From assembly GCA_012510335.1 (NCBI GenBank), contig JAAZIF010000229.1:1-11133 (forward strand): 11,133 bases of DNA, given 5' to 3'. Within the stretch, counting starts at the first letter, position 1, and each line of letters opens with the position of its first letter. Origin of the DNA: Methanomicrobiales archaeon. Lineage in GTDB: Archaea > Halobacteriota > Methanomicrobia > Methanomicrobiales > Methanoculleaceae. The position numbers and the translations under genes were made by a program. Positions 1 through 6,310 of this stretch are shown one piece after another. Below the pieces are notes generated by a model. The model ran no database searches. It saw only the letters and a program-made list of their open reading frames with translations, and was not told where the DNA came from.

Positions 1-112
1 GCCCCATCCCCGCATCCGGGTGGATCCTCTCCACGAGCGCGGAACCTACCGAACCGGCGCCCGCCCGCTCCACGGCGGCAGGAAGGATAAGGGCAACTCC
101 CGGGGCATTCAT
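1..112 (-). CDS. 5' fragment of an unrecognised gene, cut by the left edge
   Basis: Thirty-seven codons are visible from an ATG at 112 to the window edge. The peptide begins MNAPGVALILPAAVERAG and continues to ...IHPDAGMG. Codons are strongly G-first and GC-rich at the third position, as in neighbouring genes, and this is the best of the frames open here. An in-frame TGA lies just upstream at 124-122, so ATG-112 is the natural start. There is no ribosome binding site. A good TATA box (137-144, minus strand) is centred about 28 bp upstream, which fits a leaderless mRNA. I do not recognise the family from this fragment and assign no function. It is divergent from the FmdE-family gene. Confidence 0.55.
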   Translation of the reverse strand, partial: MNAPGVALILPAAVERAGAGSVGSALVERIHPDAGMG

Positions 113-136
113 CCAGGAGAGTCATTATATTTCCGA

Positions 137-144
137 CATATAAA
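137..144 (-). promoter_or_regulatory. TATA box for the left-edge gene
   Basis: The minus strand reads TTTATATG, close to the archaeal box A. Its centre at about 140.5 predicts transcription starting near 113-114, one or two bases before the ATG at 112. Confidence 0.5.
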
Positions 145-201
145 TAACCGCTCTTACTGATCGCAAATAATTTGCTGACCAAACCAGATACAAAGAACGC
201 A

Positions 202-211
202 AAGGCGCCTT
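202..211. repeat. 10-bp perfect palindrome in the divergent spacer
   Basis: AAGGCGCCTT is self-complementary. It lies in the 239-bp non-coding spacer (113-351) between the left-edge gene and the FmdE-family gene, between the two TATA boxes. It could be a regulator site, but no second copy was noticed. The spacer otherwise holds the two promoters and no convincing small gene. Confidence 0.3.
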
Positions 212-278
212 ATGGTTAGATATCGCGCTATGTGTACAGGGCTGCACCCCTTGCCATGTATGCCGGAGGGCCACCATA

Positions 279-287
279 ACATATATC
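279..287 (+). promoter_or_regulatory. TATA-like box for the FmdE-family gene
   Basis: ACATATATC in an AT-rich patch is centred near 283 and predicts a transcript start near 310. That would leave a 5' leader of about 40 nt carrying the ribosome binding site at 336-344. It also coincides with an upstream in-frame ATG at 310. Confidence 0.45.
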
Positions 288-351
288 AATTAATTTGTAA
301 CAACAGTTCATGCAGGATAAGCATATGTGTAGCACTGAGGGATCAGACAAC

Positions 352-969
352 ATGCCGGCAGACAGGCCAGTCCGGTTCACCGAAGCGGTCAGGTTCCACG
401 GCCACATCTGCCCCGGCCTTGCGCTCGGGTACCGGGCTGCTGAGGCCGCGCTTGAGCGACTCCACTCAGGCCGGGCCGAGGATGAAGAACTCGTCACAAT
501 CGCCGAGACCGACGCCTGCGGCGTCGACGCCATCCAGGTTCTGACCGGATGCACCGTCGGGAAAGGAAACCTCCTCTTCAGGGATCATGGCAAGCACGCC
601 TTCACGTTCATCAACCGCCGGACAGGTGAGGCTATCCGGGTCGTCGGAAACCCATCGTTTGACACCGGTTCCCTCGACCCCGATCTCGCGCCGCTCCGGG
701 CGCGGGTGATGCAGGGCCGGGCCTCCGAAGAAGAGCTGGCCGAGTACCGCAGGCGAACGGAACGGATAGTCGATGCGATCCTCGATCTCCCGGCCGGGAT
801 CCTCTTCTCCGTACAGGAACTCGACGCTGAGATCCCGGAGCGGGCCAGGATATTCCGGTCAGTGCCGTGCTCAAGGTGCGGCGAGCTGACCGCCGAGTCC
901 CGGATCCGGGTCGAGGACGGGAATTTCGTCTGTTACGCCTGCTCAGGGGAATACTCCCGGCGCTGGTGA
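352..969 (+). CDS. FmdE-family protein with C-terminal zinc ribbon
   Basis: This 205-residue protein belongs to the FmdE family (formylmethanofuran dehydrogenase subunit E region). It has the N-terminal FHGHICPG signature (residues 15-22) and a second conserved block, DACGVDAIQVLTGCTVGKG (54-72), with likely metal- or thiol-active residues His16, His18, Cys20, Cys56 and Cys67. A four-cysteine zinc ribbon sits at the C-terminus (Cys173, Cys176, Cys194, Cys197). Family members are common in methanogens. The prototype was linked to molybdenum formylmethanofuran dehydrogenase, but the biochemical role is unsettled and no fmd/fwd genes lie nearby. I chose ATG-352 because GAGGGATC ends 7 nt upstream. 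ATGs at 310 and 325 are in frame and would add 14 or 9 poorly conserved-looking residues; ATG-310 would fit a leaderless start. The gene converges on hisG with a 10-bp gap. Confidence 0.85.
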   Translation: MPADRPVRFTEAVRFHGHICPGLALGYRAAEAALERLHSGRAEDEELVTIAETDACGVDAIQVLTGCTVGKGNLLFRDHGKHAFTFINRRTGEAIRVVGNPSFDTGSLDPDLAPLRARVMQGRASEEELAEYRRRTERIVDAILDLPAGILFSVQELDAEIPERARIFRSVPCSRCGELTAESRIRVEDGNFVCYACSGEYSRRW

Positions 970-984
970 GGGGGTGCCCTCACC
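965..984. terminator. hairpin shared by two convergent stop codons
   Basis: GGTGAGGG (965-972) and CCCTCACC (977-984) form a perfect 8-bp stem with a 4-nt loop. The stem contains the TGA of the FmdE-family gene (967-969) on one arm and the hisG stop (980-982, minus strand) on the other. No long T-run follows on either side, so a terminator or 3'-end-stabilising role is inferred from position and symmetry. Confidence 0.5.
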
Positions 985-1852
985 GCACAATCTTTGTTAT
1001 CGGGATCTCAAGGATATCCTCAGCCCCAGCATCCTTCAGGTGCGGTATGAGGCCGTTGACGAGCCCTCTCTGCACCACCGTCTGGATGCTGAAGTAGTCG
1101 ATGCCGTGCAGCCTGCTGATGGTGGGCTTCTTCATCGCTGGAAGAACCTCGATGACCCGATCGAGCGCCGGCGACGGCACGTTCATAGTCAGGAGCACCT
1201 GGCGGCGCGCCTCGATCACGCCGAGGAGGAGCGTTGTTATCTCATCGATATCTTTTCGCTTCTCCGGATCCTGGAGGGACTCGCGGTTGGCGAGGAGCGC
1301 GGTGTGCGACTCCATGATCTCACCTATGATCTTTAACCCGTTCTTCTTGAGCGTGCTCCCCGTCTCGGTGAGATCGACGACGACGTCCATCAGATCGGGA
1401 ACCTTTGCCTCCGATGCGCCGTAGGAGGCAAAAAGCCTGACGGGAACCCCTATATCTTTAAAGAACCGCTCCGTGATCCGGGGATACTCGGTCGTCACCC
1501 GGCTGCCGGGCCGGATAGCGGTGACATTATCGATCGCCTCATCGCGGTGGACCGCAACCACGATCCTCACGTTCCCGTCACCCATCTTACTATAGGAGAG
1601 GCTCGCGATCTCAACGACATCGGCGCCGCTCTCCTGCACCCAGTCAAGCCCGGATATACCGATGTCAAAGTAGCCCATCTGGACGTAGAGAGGTATCTCC
1701 TGCGGGCGGAGGATCTTCACCTTCCCGATCCTGGAATCGTTGATGCGGGGATTGTAGTCGCGGTCGGTCCGCCTGACCTCGAGATCCGCCTCCTTGAAGA
1801 GCTGAAGCGTCTGCGCCTCAAGGCTCCCCTTGGGAAGAGCAATCGTGATCAT
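980..1852 (-). CDS. hisG: ATP phosphoribosyltransferase, long form
   Basis: HisG catalyses the first step of histidine synthesis, joining ATP and PRPP to give phosphoribosyl-ATP. From ATG-1852 the protein is 290 residues and starts MITIALPKGSL, the usual HisG N-terminus. The two-lobed catalytic domain spans roughly 1-210, with the signature DVVVDLTETGSTLKKNGLKI at 156-175. Residues from about 215 to the end (EARRQVLLTMNVP... to ...ILEIPITKIVR) are the ACT-like regulatory domain of the long form, which normally binds histidine for feedback inhibition and needs no HisZ. A TTG at 1906 would extend the frame by 18 unconserved residues and is unlikely. No ribosome binding site precedes ATG-1852, but TTTAACTC (1876-1883) is centred about 27 bp upstream, so a leaderless internal promoter is possible. 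It lies 50 bp downstream of the DUF1015 gene on the same strand. No other his gene is in the window. Confidence 0.95.
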   Translation of the reverse strand: MITIALPKGSLEAQTLQLFKEADLEVRRTDRDYNPRINDSRIGKVKILRPQEIPLYVQMGYFDIGISGLDWVQESGADVVEIASLSYSKMGDGNVRIVVAVHRDEAIDNVTAIRPGSRVTTEYPRITERFFKDIGVPVRLFASYGASEAKVPDLMDVVVDLTETGSTLKKNGLKIIGEIMESHTALLANRESLQDPEKRKDIDEITTLLLGVIEARRQVLLTMNVPSPALDRVIEVLPAMKKPTISRLHGIDYFSIQTVVQRGLVNGLIPHLKDAGAEDILEIPITKIVR

Positions 1853-1875
1853 GGAAGGTAGATCGGGCGGAAAAA

Positions 1876-1883
1876 GAGTTAAA
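1876..1883 (-). promoter_or_regulatory. possible TATA box for hisG
   Basis: TTTAACTC on the minus strand lies in the 50-bp gap after the DUF1015 stop and is centred about 27 bp before the hisG ATG. The pyrimidine-rich stretch following it could alternatively end the upstream transcript. Confidence 0.3.
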
Positions 1884-1902
1884 GGTGGTGATATGGATCT
1901 CT

Positions 1903-3165
1903 TCAATCGATGGTGTGAACGACAAGTCCGGAGAGGAGCTTTGGCTCAAACCAGGTGGATTTCGGGGGCATGACTCCGTCGTTATCGGCGATCGTGAGCA
2001 CCGTCTCGACCGCTACCGGCTGCATGGCCACCGCGAGGGCATACTCCCCTGAGTCCACGAGGCGTTCAAGTTCAGAGAGCGGTTTTGCCCCTCCCATGTA
2101 GTGGAGCCTCGCATCCTCCCTGGGGTCGGTGATGCCGAGCATTCCGCCAAGGATCTCCTTCTGGAGCACCGAGACGTCCAGTGACCCGACAAGGTCGGCC
2201 GGATCTGCAACCGCCCGGGAGACCTCGTACCAGGTTTCCTCCATATAGAAATGCATGATATGCATCGGCACATCGGTGATCGCGAGCGGCGGGATATGGT
2301 AGCCTGAGGTCTCAAGCTCACCGTAGGGCCGGACACTCCAGCCTGCTCTTAAGAGCGCACCGATGAGCCCCGGGAGGGTGTAACCGCCGAGATCCGCAAC
2401 GAGCCGGCTGTAGCCGTGGATGCGGACGCGGTCGTGGGCGAATAGGACAGCCATGAACCTCCCGGCCTCCTCGGTGAGCCTTCCCTCGTTCTTCCGGCGT
2501 TCAGCCACGTTCACCGCCGACTTTGCCCGGTGGTGACCGTCTGCGATGTAGGTCGCCGGCACAGAGGAGAAGAGGTCTTCGAGGCGCGAGAGCACATCCT
2601 CGTCGGTGACCCGGTAGACCTGGTGGAGCACTCCCGAGTCATTCGTGGTGCTTCCATCAGGCGCTTTCCCATCGATGAGGGAGCGGATGATGGAGAAGAT
2701 CCCGCCCGGGTCGCGATAGAGCAGGAAGACGAGGCCGGTGTTCGCGCTGACCGCATCGATGTGCCGGGTCCGGTCCTCCTCCTTATCGTACCTGGTGAGT
2801 TCGTGCCGCCGGATCCGGCGCTTCTCGTAGTCTTCCGTTGCCACAGAGCAGATCAACCCGATGAACTCTTCACCATTCTGGACGGCCCGGTAGACGTACA
2901 TACCGGGCTCAGGATCACGCTGCATCCGGCCGTCTGCAAGCATGCCATCAAAGATCTCCTTCGCCCGCCGGTAGACCCGGTCATCGTCAGGAGCTAACTC
3001 GGGAAGTTCTGCGTCGGATCGGATGATCCGCAGGAAACTCAGGGGTTTCTTCTCGATACATTCCCGGACCTCCTCTGCCGTCACCACATCGTAGGGCACG
3101 GAAGGTATCTCTTCGGAGTACTGCTGCCCAGGGCGGACCGCAGCGAAACGATAGATCTGGACCAT
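1903..3165 (-). CDS. DUF1015-family protein
   Basis: This 420-residue protein of the DUF1015 family (COG4198) is close to the usual full length. Recognisable blocks are an N-terminal FAAVRPGQQY...VPYDVV region, HELTRYDKEEDRTRHID near the first third, the invariant-looking ADGHHRAKSA at about 208-217, and the C-terminal MPPKSTWFEPKLLSGLVVH. The function is not established. From memory, relatives in clostridia sit beside serA/serC and have been annotated as ParB/SpoOJ-related; with the DGHHR motif this hints at a ParB/Srx-like nucleotide-using fold, which is inference only. I prefer ATG-3165 because a TATA-like patch is centred about 28 bp upstream, suggesting a leaderless start. A GTG at 3177 is in frame but adds only four residues. 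It may be cotranscribed with hisG downstream and is divergent from rimI. Confidence 0.85.
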   Translation of the reverse strand: MVQIYRFAAVRPGQQYSEEIPSVPYDVVTAEEVRECIEKKPLSFLRIIRSDAELPELAPDDDRVYRRAKEIFDGMLADGRMQRDPEPGMYVYRAVQNGEEFIGLICSVATEDYEKRRIRRHELTRYDKEEDRTRHIDAVSANTGLVFLLYRDPGGIFSIIRSLIDGKAPDGSTTNDSGVLHQVYRVTDEDVLSRLEDLFSSVPATYIADGHHRAKSAVNVAERRKNEGRLTEEAGRFMAVLFAHDRVRIHGYSRLVADLGGYTLPGLIGALLRAGWSVRPYGELETSGYHIPPLAITDVPMHIMHFYMEETWYEVSRAVADPADLVGSLDVSVLQKEILGGMLGITDPREDARLHYMGGAKPLSELERLVDSGEYALAVAMQPVAVETVLTIADNDGVMPPKSTWFEPKLLSGLVVHTID

Positions 3166-3188
3166 AAAAACCGCCACTCGTATGTGCT

Positions 3189-3198
3189 TATTATTTTG
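3189..3198 (-). promoter_or_regulatory. TATA-like box for the DUF1015 gene
   Basis: The minus strand reads AAAATAATAA, centred about 28 bp before ATG-3165. No ribosome binding site lies between them, so a leaderless transcript is the simplest reading. Confidence 0.4.
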
Positions 3199-3207
3199 TC
3201 TCCTGAC

Positions 3208-3216
3208 ATTATATTA
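3208..3216 (+). promoter_or_regulatory. TATA box for rimI
   Basis: ATTATATTA is centred near 3212 and predicts a start near 3239, giving a leader of about 10 nt before ATG-3250. It lies only about 10 bp from the oppositely oriented DUF1015 box, so the two promoters must share or compete for space. Confidence 0.45.
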
Positions 3217-3249
3217 GGTAAAGCACCCAGATGAGAGAACCCGTAAACC

Positions 3250-3714
3250 ATGATGCCGCTTCAACTCACCATCCGCAGGGCACAGCCTGCGGACATTCCA
3301 CAGATAGTTGCCATTGAGAGGATAGCGTTCATCGACCCCTGGGATGAGAACACGCTCCGGGAATCGCTCGATTACTACCCCTATACGTTCTTTGTAGCCC
3401 GGTACAACGAAGACCTGGCCGGTTTTGTCGCCGCGGGTTTTGAGGATACCGGCGAAGAGCTTTACGGGCATATCATGAATCTCGCGGTCGCCCCCGAATA
3501 CCAGCGCCGCGGGATCGGGAGGCACCTCATCCGCCGCCTGGAGCGGGAATTTCTGCTTGCAGGCGTAAGCGCCATCCAGCTCGAGGTCCGGGTCACCAAC
3601 ACCGGGGCACAGGAGTTCTACCGGCGCCTCGGCTACAGGGAGATCTTCCAGATCGCCTGCTACTACGCGAACGGGGAGGACGCCCTTATAATGATGAAGC
3701 GGTTCAGGTTTTAG
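3250..3714 (+). CDS. rimI: GNAT N-acetyltransferase, RimI/archaeal NAT type
   Basis: This 154-residue single-domain GNAT protein matches RimI, which transfers acetyl from acetyl-CoA to protein N-termini. In archaea this family acts broadly as the N-terminal acetyltransferase rather than only on ribosomal protein S18. Seen in the sequence: IRRAQPADIPQIVAIE at the N-terminus, motif A with the acetyl-CoA pyrophosphate loop QRRGIGR (85-91) after LAVAPEY, then LEVRVTNTGAQEFYRRLGY (111-129) with the conserved Asn117 and Tyr124. Two tandem ATGs (3250, 3253) are possible starts. No clear ribosome binding site is present and the predicted leader is short. It converges on trm5 with only 3 bp between the stop codons, so the transcripts almost certainly overlap. 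Confidence 0.9.
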   Translation: MMPLQLTIRRAQPADIPQIVAIERIAFIDPWDENTLRESLDYYPYTFFVARYNEDLAGFVAAGFEDTGEELYGHIMNLAVAPEYQRRGIGRHLIRRLEREFLLAGVSAIQLEVRVTNTGAQEFYRRLGYREIFQIACYYANGEDALIMMKRFRF

Positions 3715-3720
3715 CAGCTA
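3712..3720. repeat. palindrome made of two abutting convergent stop codons
   Basis: TAGCAGCTA is symmetric about its middle base. The first TAG ends rimI and the reverse-strand TAG ends trm5. No separate terminator is visible, so each message must run into the other gene or end by other means. Confidence 0.6.
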
Positions 3721-4632
3721 TCTCTCTACGATTATATCATAGACCGCGTGCCACTTCCCGGGCGAGTACGTCCTGACCATCCGCTCGGCAACCTCCCCGG
3801 ATGTGACAGCCCGGATCAGGGGGAAGTACTCGCCCTCCCCCCCCTGGAGCGCGTAGAGGTGGATCATACCCCCCTCCCGGCAGAGTCCGGCCGCCGCCGC
3901 GAGGAACTGCGGCGCGGCCATGGGGAGGTTCATGATGACCCGGTCAAACGGTGCAAACCCGAGTCTGGCGAGGTGTGCGGCATCCGCGAGCATCGGGACG
4001 ACGTTCTCTCTCCGGTTGAGGGTTATGTTGTGGATCAGGAGGTGGACCGCGGCGGGGTTGAGGTCCGCGGCAAAGACGATCCCTGCTCTCTCTGCGAGGG
4101 TGATCGCGAACGCGCCGACGCCGGTGAACATATCGAGCACCCGCTCCCCATCGCTCATTCCTTCGAGCACCCGCTGCCGCTCGGTCGCGAGACGGGCCGA
4201 GAAGTAGGCGTGCGCGAGGTCGACGTCGAAGCGGAGGCCGTACTCGATCACCCGGGTCCGGGTGGTTGGGGTTCCTGCGAGTACATCAAACCGGCGTGTG
4301 CGGTACTCTCCCTCAACGGGGCTCGCCGGGAGGAGCACCGTATGCAACGACGGCCGGGACGAGAGCAGCACCCGGGCAGCCTCTGGATCATCATCCTGCA
4401 TGATGGCGATCCCGCCCACGAGCTCGTGGCGGGGGAGTTCGGCGCGCTCCGGCAGGGCCTCTAACCTGCATCGGACGGCGCCCGGGATCTCATCTGTCAC
4501 CGGGAGGAGGATACTCTCCCCCTCGGGGCGTGGCCTGTGCCGCCGGTCGAGGATCCCCTCTTCAAGCAGACGGCGCCGCATCGCTTCAGCCTCCCGTTTC
4601 GGCACTCGAAGGCACCACTCTTCCCCATTCAC
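3718..4632 (-). CDS. trm5: tRNA (guanine-37-N1)-methyltransferase Trm5
   Basis: Trm5 methylates N1 of G37, next to the anticodon, using S-adenosylmethionine; this prevents frameshifting and, in archaea, also feeds wyosine synthesis. The 304-residue protein has an N-terminal D1-like part (CLRVPKREAEAMRRRLLEEG), then the Trm5 hallmarks: RTRRFDVLAG (111-120), FDVDLAHAYFSARLATER (135-152) with Glu151 at the position of the proposed catalytic Glu, SAM motif VLDMFTGVGAF (166-176), DLNP (190-193), NLP (235-237) and a C-terminal RTYSPGKWHAVYDI. It is somewhat shorter than the Methanocaldococcus enzyme, mainly between D1 and the catalytic domain. The start is a GTG at 4632, supported by GGTGATCC (4637-4644) just upstream. 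Which archaeal subtype it is (Trm5a/Taw22, b or c) cannot be settled by eye. It is divergent from hmgA across 46 bp. Confidence 0.88.
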   Translation of the reverse strand: MNGEEWCLRVPKREAEAMRRRLLEEGILDRRHRPRPEGESILLPVTDEIPGAVRCRLEALPERAELPRHELVGGIAIMQDDDPEAARVLLSSRPSLHTVLLPASPVEGEYRTRRFDVLAGTPTTRTRVIEYGLRFDVDLAHAYFSARLATERQRVLEGMSDGERVLDMFTGVGAFAITLAERAGIVFAADLNPAAVHLLIHNITLNRRENVVPMLADAAHLARLGFAPFDRVIMNLPMAAPQFLAAAAGLCREGGMIHLYALQGGEGEYFPLIRAVTSGEVAERMVRTYSPGKWHAVYDIIVER

Positions 4633-4636
4633 CCCA

Positions 4637-4644
4637 GGATCACC
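4637..4644 (-). promoter_or_regulatory. ribosome binding site that fixes the trm5 GTG start
   Basis: GGTGATCC on the minus strand matches the archaeal GGAGGTGATC consensus and ends 4 nt before GTG-4632. No ATG start is available near it in this frame. Confidence 0.65.
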
Positions 4645-4658
4645 AGCCTTTCTTTAGG

Positions 4659-4680
4659 TATGAATCCTCATACTATTCAT
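4659..4680. promoter_or_regulatory. nested inverted repeats in the trm5/hmgA divergent spacer
   Basis: Two overlapping dyads occupy the 46-bp spacer: TATGA-N4-TCATA (4659-4672) and ATGAAT-N9-ATTCAT (4660-4680). The second overlaps the hmgA start codon. The minus strand also offers a weak TATA (AATAGTATG, 4670-4678) for trm5. This is a possible operator for a regulator of the mevalonate gene, inferred from symmetry and position only. Confidence 0.35.
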
Positions 4681-5887
4681 GGATGAGTATATCGGGAGGC
4701 TCAAAGAGGGCTCCCTTAAACTCTATGCGCTTGAGCGGGAACTCCCGCCGGAGGAGGCTGTCCGGGTGCGGCGGGCGTTCATCGAGGGCGAGACCGGGAC
4801 CGCCCTGCCGGCGGTGGGGTCGTTCTCTATCGGGATTGACCGGGTTGTGAAGCGGAATATCGAGAACATGATCGGCACGGTCCAGGTGCCTCTCGGTGTT
4901 GCGGGGCCTCTCCTGGTGAAGGGGGAGTATGCAGCCCGATCCTGCTACATCCCGCTCGCGACGACCGAAGGAGCGCTCGTAGCGTCAGTGAACCGCGGAT
5001 GCTCCCTGATCACACGGGCGGGGGGTGCGGACGTGCGGATCTTGCGGGACGGTATGACCCGTGCGCCGGTCTTTGCCGCACGCGACGTCATCCACGCCCG
5101 TGAGGTCGCTGCCTGGGTCGAGGGGCACACCAGGGAGATCCAGGAGGCCGCGGAGAGCACCACGAGGCATGGGGAGTTCCTGGACGCCGTCACTTACGTG
5201 ACCGGGACGAGCGTCTTCGTCCGCCTGGAGTTCGATACGAAGGACGCCATGGGGATGAACATGGTGACGATCGCAAGTCAGGAGGTCGGTGAGCTCATCG
5301 AGCGGGAGACCGGTGCGATCCTCGTCGCCCTCTCAGGCAACATGTGTACCGACAAGAAACCGGCAGCGATCAACCTGATCAGGGGCCGGGGGAAGACCGT
5401 GGTTGCAGGGGTGCGACTCACCGACGCTATGATCGCCGACCTCTTAAAGACCGATGCGGAGACCCTCACCGCGGTCAACTACCGGAAGAACCTGGTCGGT
5501 TCGGCACGGGCGGCATCGTTCGGGTTCAACGCCCACGCGGCGAACGTCGTCGCCGCGATCTTCATAGCCTGCGGGCAGGACGCCGCCCATGTCGTTGAGG
5601 GGAGCAGCGCGATCACCACCGTCGACCGGGTGGAAGGCGGGGTCTACGTCTCGGTCACCCTCCCCTCGCTCCCGGTGGGGACGGTCGGCGGCGGCACCGC
5701 GGTCGAGACCCAGCGTGAGTGCCTCGATATGCTCGGCGTCGCCGGGGGCGGTGACCCGCCGGGAACTCACTCAAAGGCGTTTGCCGAGATCGTCGCTGCT
5801 GGAGTGCTCGCCGGCGAACTCTCACTCCTCGGCGCCCTCGCGGCGCAGCACCTCGCGCGGGCACACCAGAACCACGGCCGGGGATAA
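4679..5887 (+). CDS. hmgA: HMG-CoA reductase, class I
   Basis: This 402-residue, soluble (no membrane segment) class I enzyme reduces HMG-CoA to mevalonate with two NADPH. It is the committed step toward the isoprenoid chains of archaeal lipids. All catalytic residues are visible: Glu97 in ATTEGALVASVNRG, Lys226 in TDKKPAAIN, Asp301 in GQDAAHVVEGS and His396 near the C-terminus in RAHQNHGR. The coenzyme-binding DAMGMN is at 189-194 and NMIGTVQVPLGVAGP at 63-77. The length is typical of archaeal reductases. ATG-4679 has no ribosome binding site; the inverted repeat just upstream and the short spacer suggest a leaderless or very short-leader mRNA. It converges on the operon carrying the two preceding pathway enzymes, so mevalonate formation is encoded in one stretch but from two transcripts. 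Confidence 0.97.
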   Translation: MDEYIGRLKEGSLKLYALERELPPEEAVRVRRAFIEGETGTALPAVGSFSIGIDRVVKRNIENMIGTVQVPLGVAGPLLVKGEYAARSCYIPLATTEGALVASVNRGCSLITRAGGADVRILRDGMTRAPVFAARDVIHAREVAAWVEGHTREIQEAAESTTRHGEFLDAVTYVTGTSVFVRLEFDTKDAMGMNMVTIASQEVGELIERETGAILVALSGNMCTDKKPAAINLIRGRGKTVVAGVRLTDAMIADLLKTDAETLTAVNYRKNLVGSARAASFGFNAHAANVVAAIFIACGQDAAHVVEGSSAITTVDRVEGGVYVSVTLPSLPVGTVGGGTAVETQRECLDMLGVAGGGDPPGTHSKAFAEIVAAGVLAGELSLLGALAAQHLARAHQNHGRG

Positions 5888-5895
5888 CCCCCGGA

Positions 5896-5910
5896 TTTTT
5901 TTCGAAAAAA
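5896..5910. terminator. bidirectional T-rich terminator
   Basis: The 25-bp gap between hmgA and the DUF35 gene contains TTTTTTTCGAAAAAA. The core 5897-5910 is a perfect palindrome. It gives a run of seven T on the plus strand and six T on the minus strand, the type of signal that stops archaeal RNA polymerase in both directions. Confidence 0.7.
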
Positions 5911-5912
5911 GG

Positions 5913-6308
5913 TCAGCGGTCCACCGGCACGAACTTCGTGCCGTAGTGGATGACGCCGCTCTCGCCGTCCGCCGCAATCCGGCGGAAGACGCTTCTCACC
6001 CGCATACCGATCTCTGCCTCTTCGGGCGCACAGGCGACCTGAGCGGTGAGCCTCGGCCCCTCATCGAGTTCGACGATCGCGAGGACGTAGGGGGTGGTGT
6101 TCTCGAACTGGTCGCTTGCCGACCGGATCACCGTGTAGGTGACGACCGTTCCTTCGCCGTTGAACCTGTGATCGACGATCCTGCCGCTCCGCCGGCAGTC
6201 GGGGCATAGCGACCGGGGAGGGAAGAAGTACTGTCCACAGGTCATGCATTGTGTCCCGATGAGGTTATACCGCTGCGGGATCTTTCTCCAGAACCGTGAG
6301 ACCGACAT
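5913..6308 (-). CDS. DUF35 OB-fold / zinc-ribbon scaffold protein
   Basis: This 131-residue protein has an N-terminal rubredoxin-like zinc ribbon (Cys21, Cys24, Cys35, Cys38 in CMTC and CPDC) followed by an OB fold (about 50-131, VVTYTVIRSASDQF...YVLAIVELDEGPRLTAQV). In methanogens the DUF35 protein is known to hold the acetoacetyl-CoA thiolase and HMG-CoA synthase together and channel acetoacetyl-CoA between them. Its place as the last gene after those two enzymes fits this exactly. ATG-6308 lies 2 nt after the thiolase stop, with a G-rich weak ribosome binding site (6316-6320) inside the thiolase end, so translation is probably coupled. Expression should track the two enzymes, as expected of a complex subunit. 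Confidence 0.92.
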   Translation of the reverse strand: MSVSRFWRKIPQRYNLIGTQCMTCGQYFFPPRSLCPDCRRSGRIVDHRFNGEGTVVTYTVIRSASDQFENTTPYVLAIVELDEGPRLTAQVACAPEEAEIGMRVRSVFRRIAADGESGVIHYGTKFVPVDR

Positions 6309-6310
6309 TT

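Noticed and set aside
1853..1906. TTG start extending hisG by 18 residues into the DUF1015 stop
   Set aside because: The extension is Pro/Ser-rich and outside the HisG fold. ATG-1852 gives the canonical MITIALPKG N-terminus.
2530..2997. 155-codon plus-strand frame inside the DUF1015 gene
   Set aside because: It is antisense to the conserved core of DUF1015, with no promoter or ribosome binding site. It is a composition shadow.
3748..4464. 238-codon plus-strand frame antisense to trm5
   Set aside because: The trm5 frame carries the SAM and NLP motifs and a supported start. The antisense peptide is low-complexity and charged, with no family resemblance.
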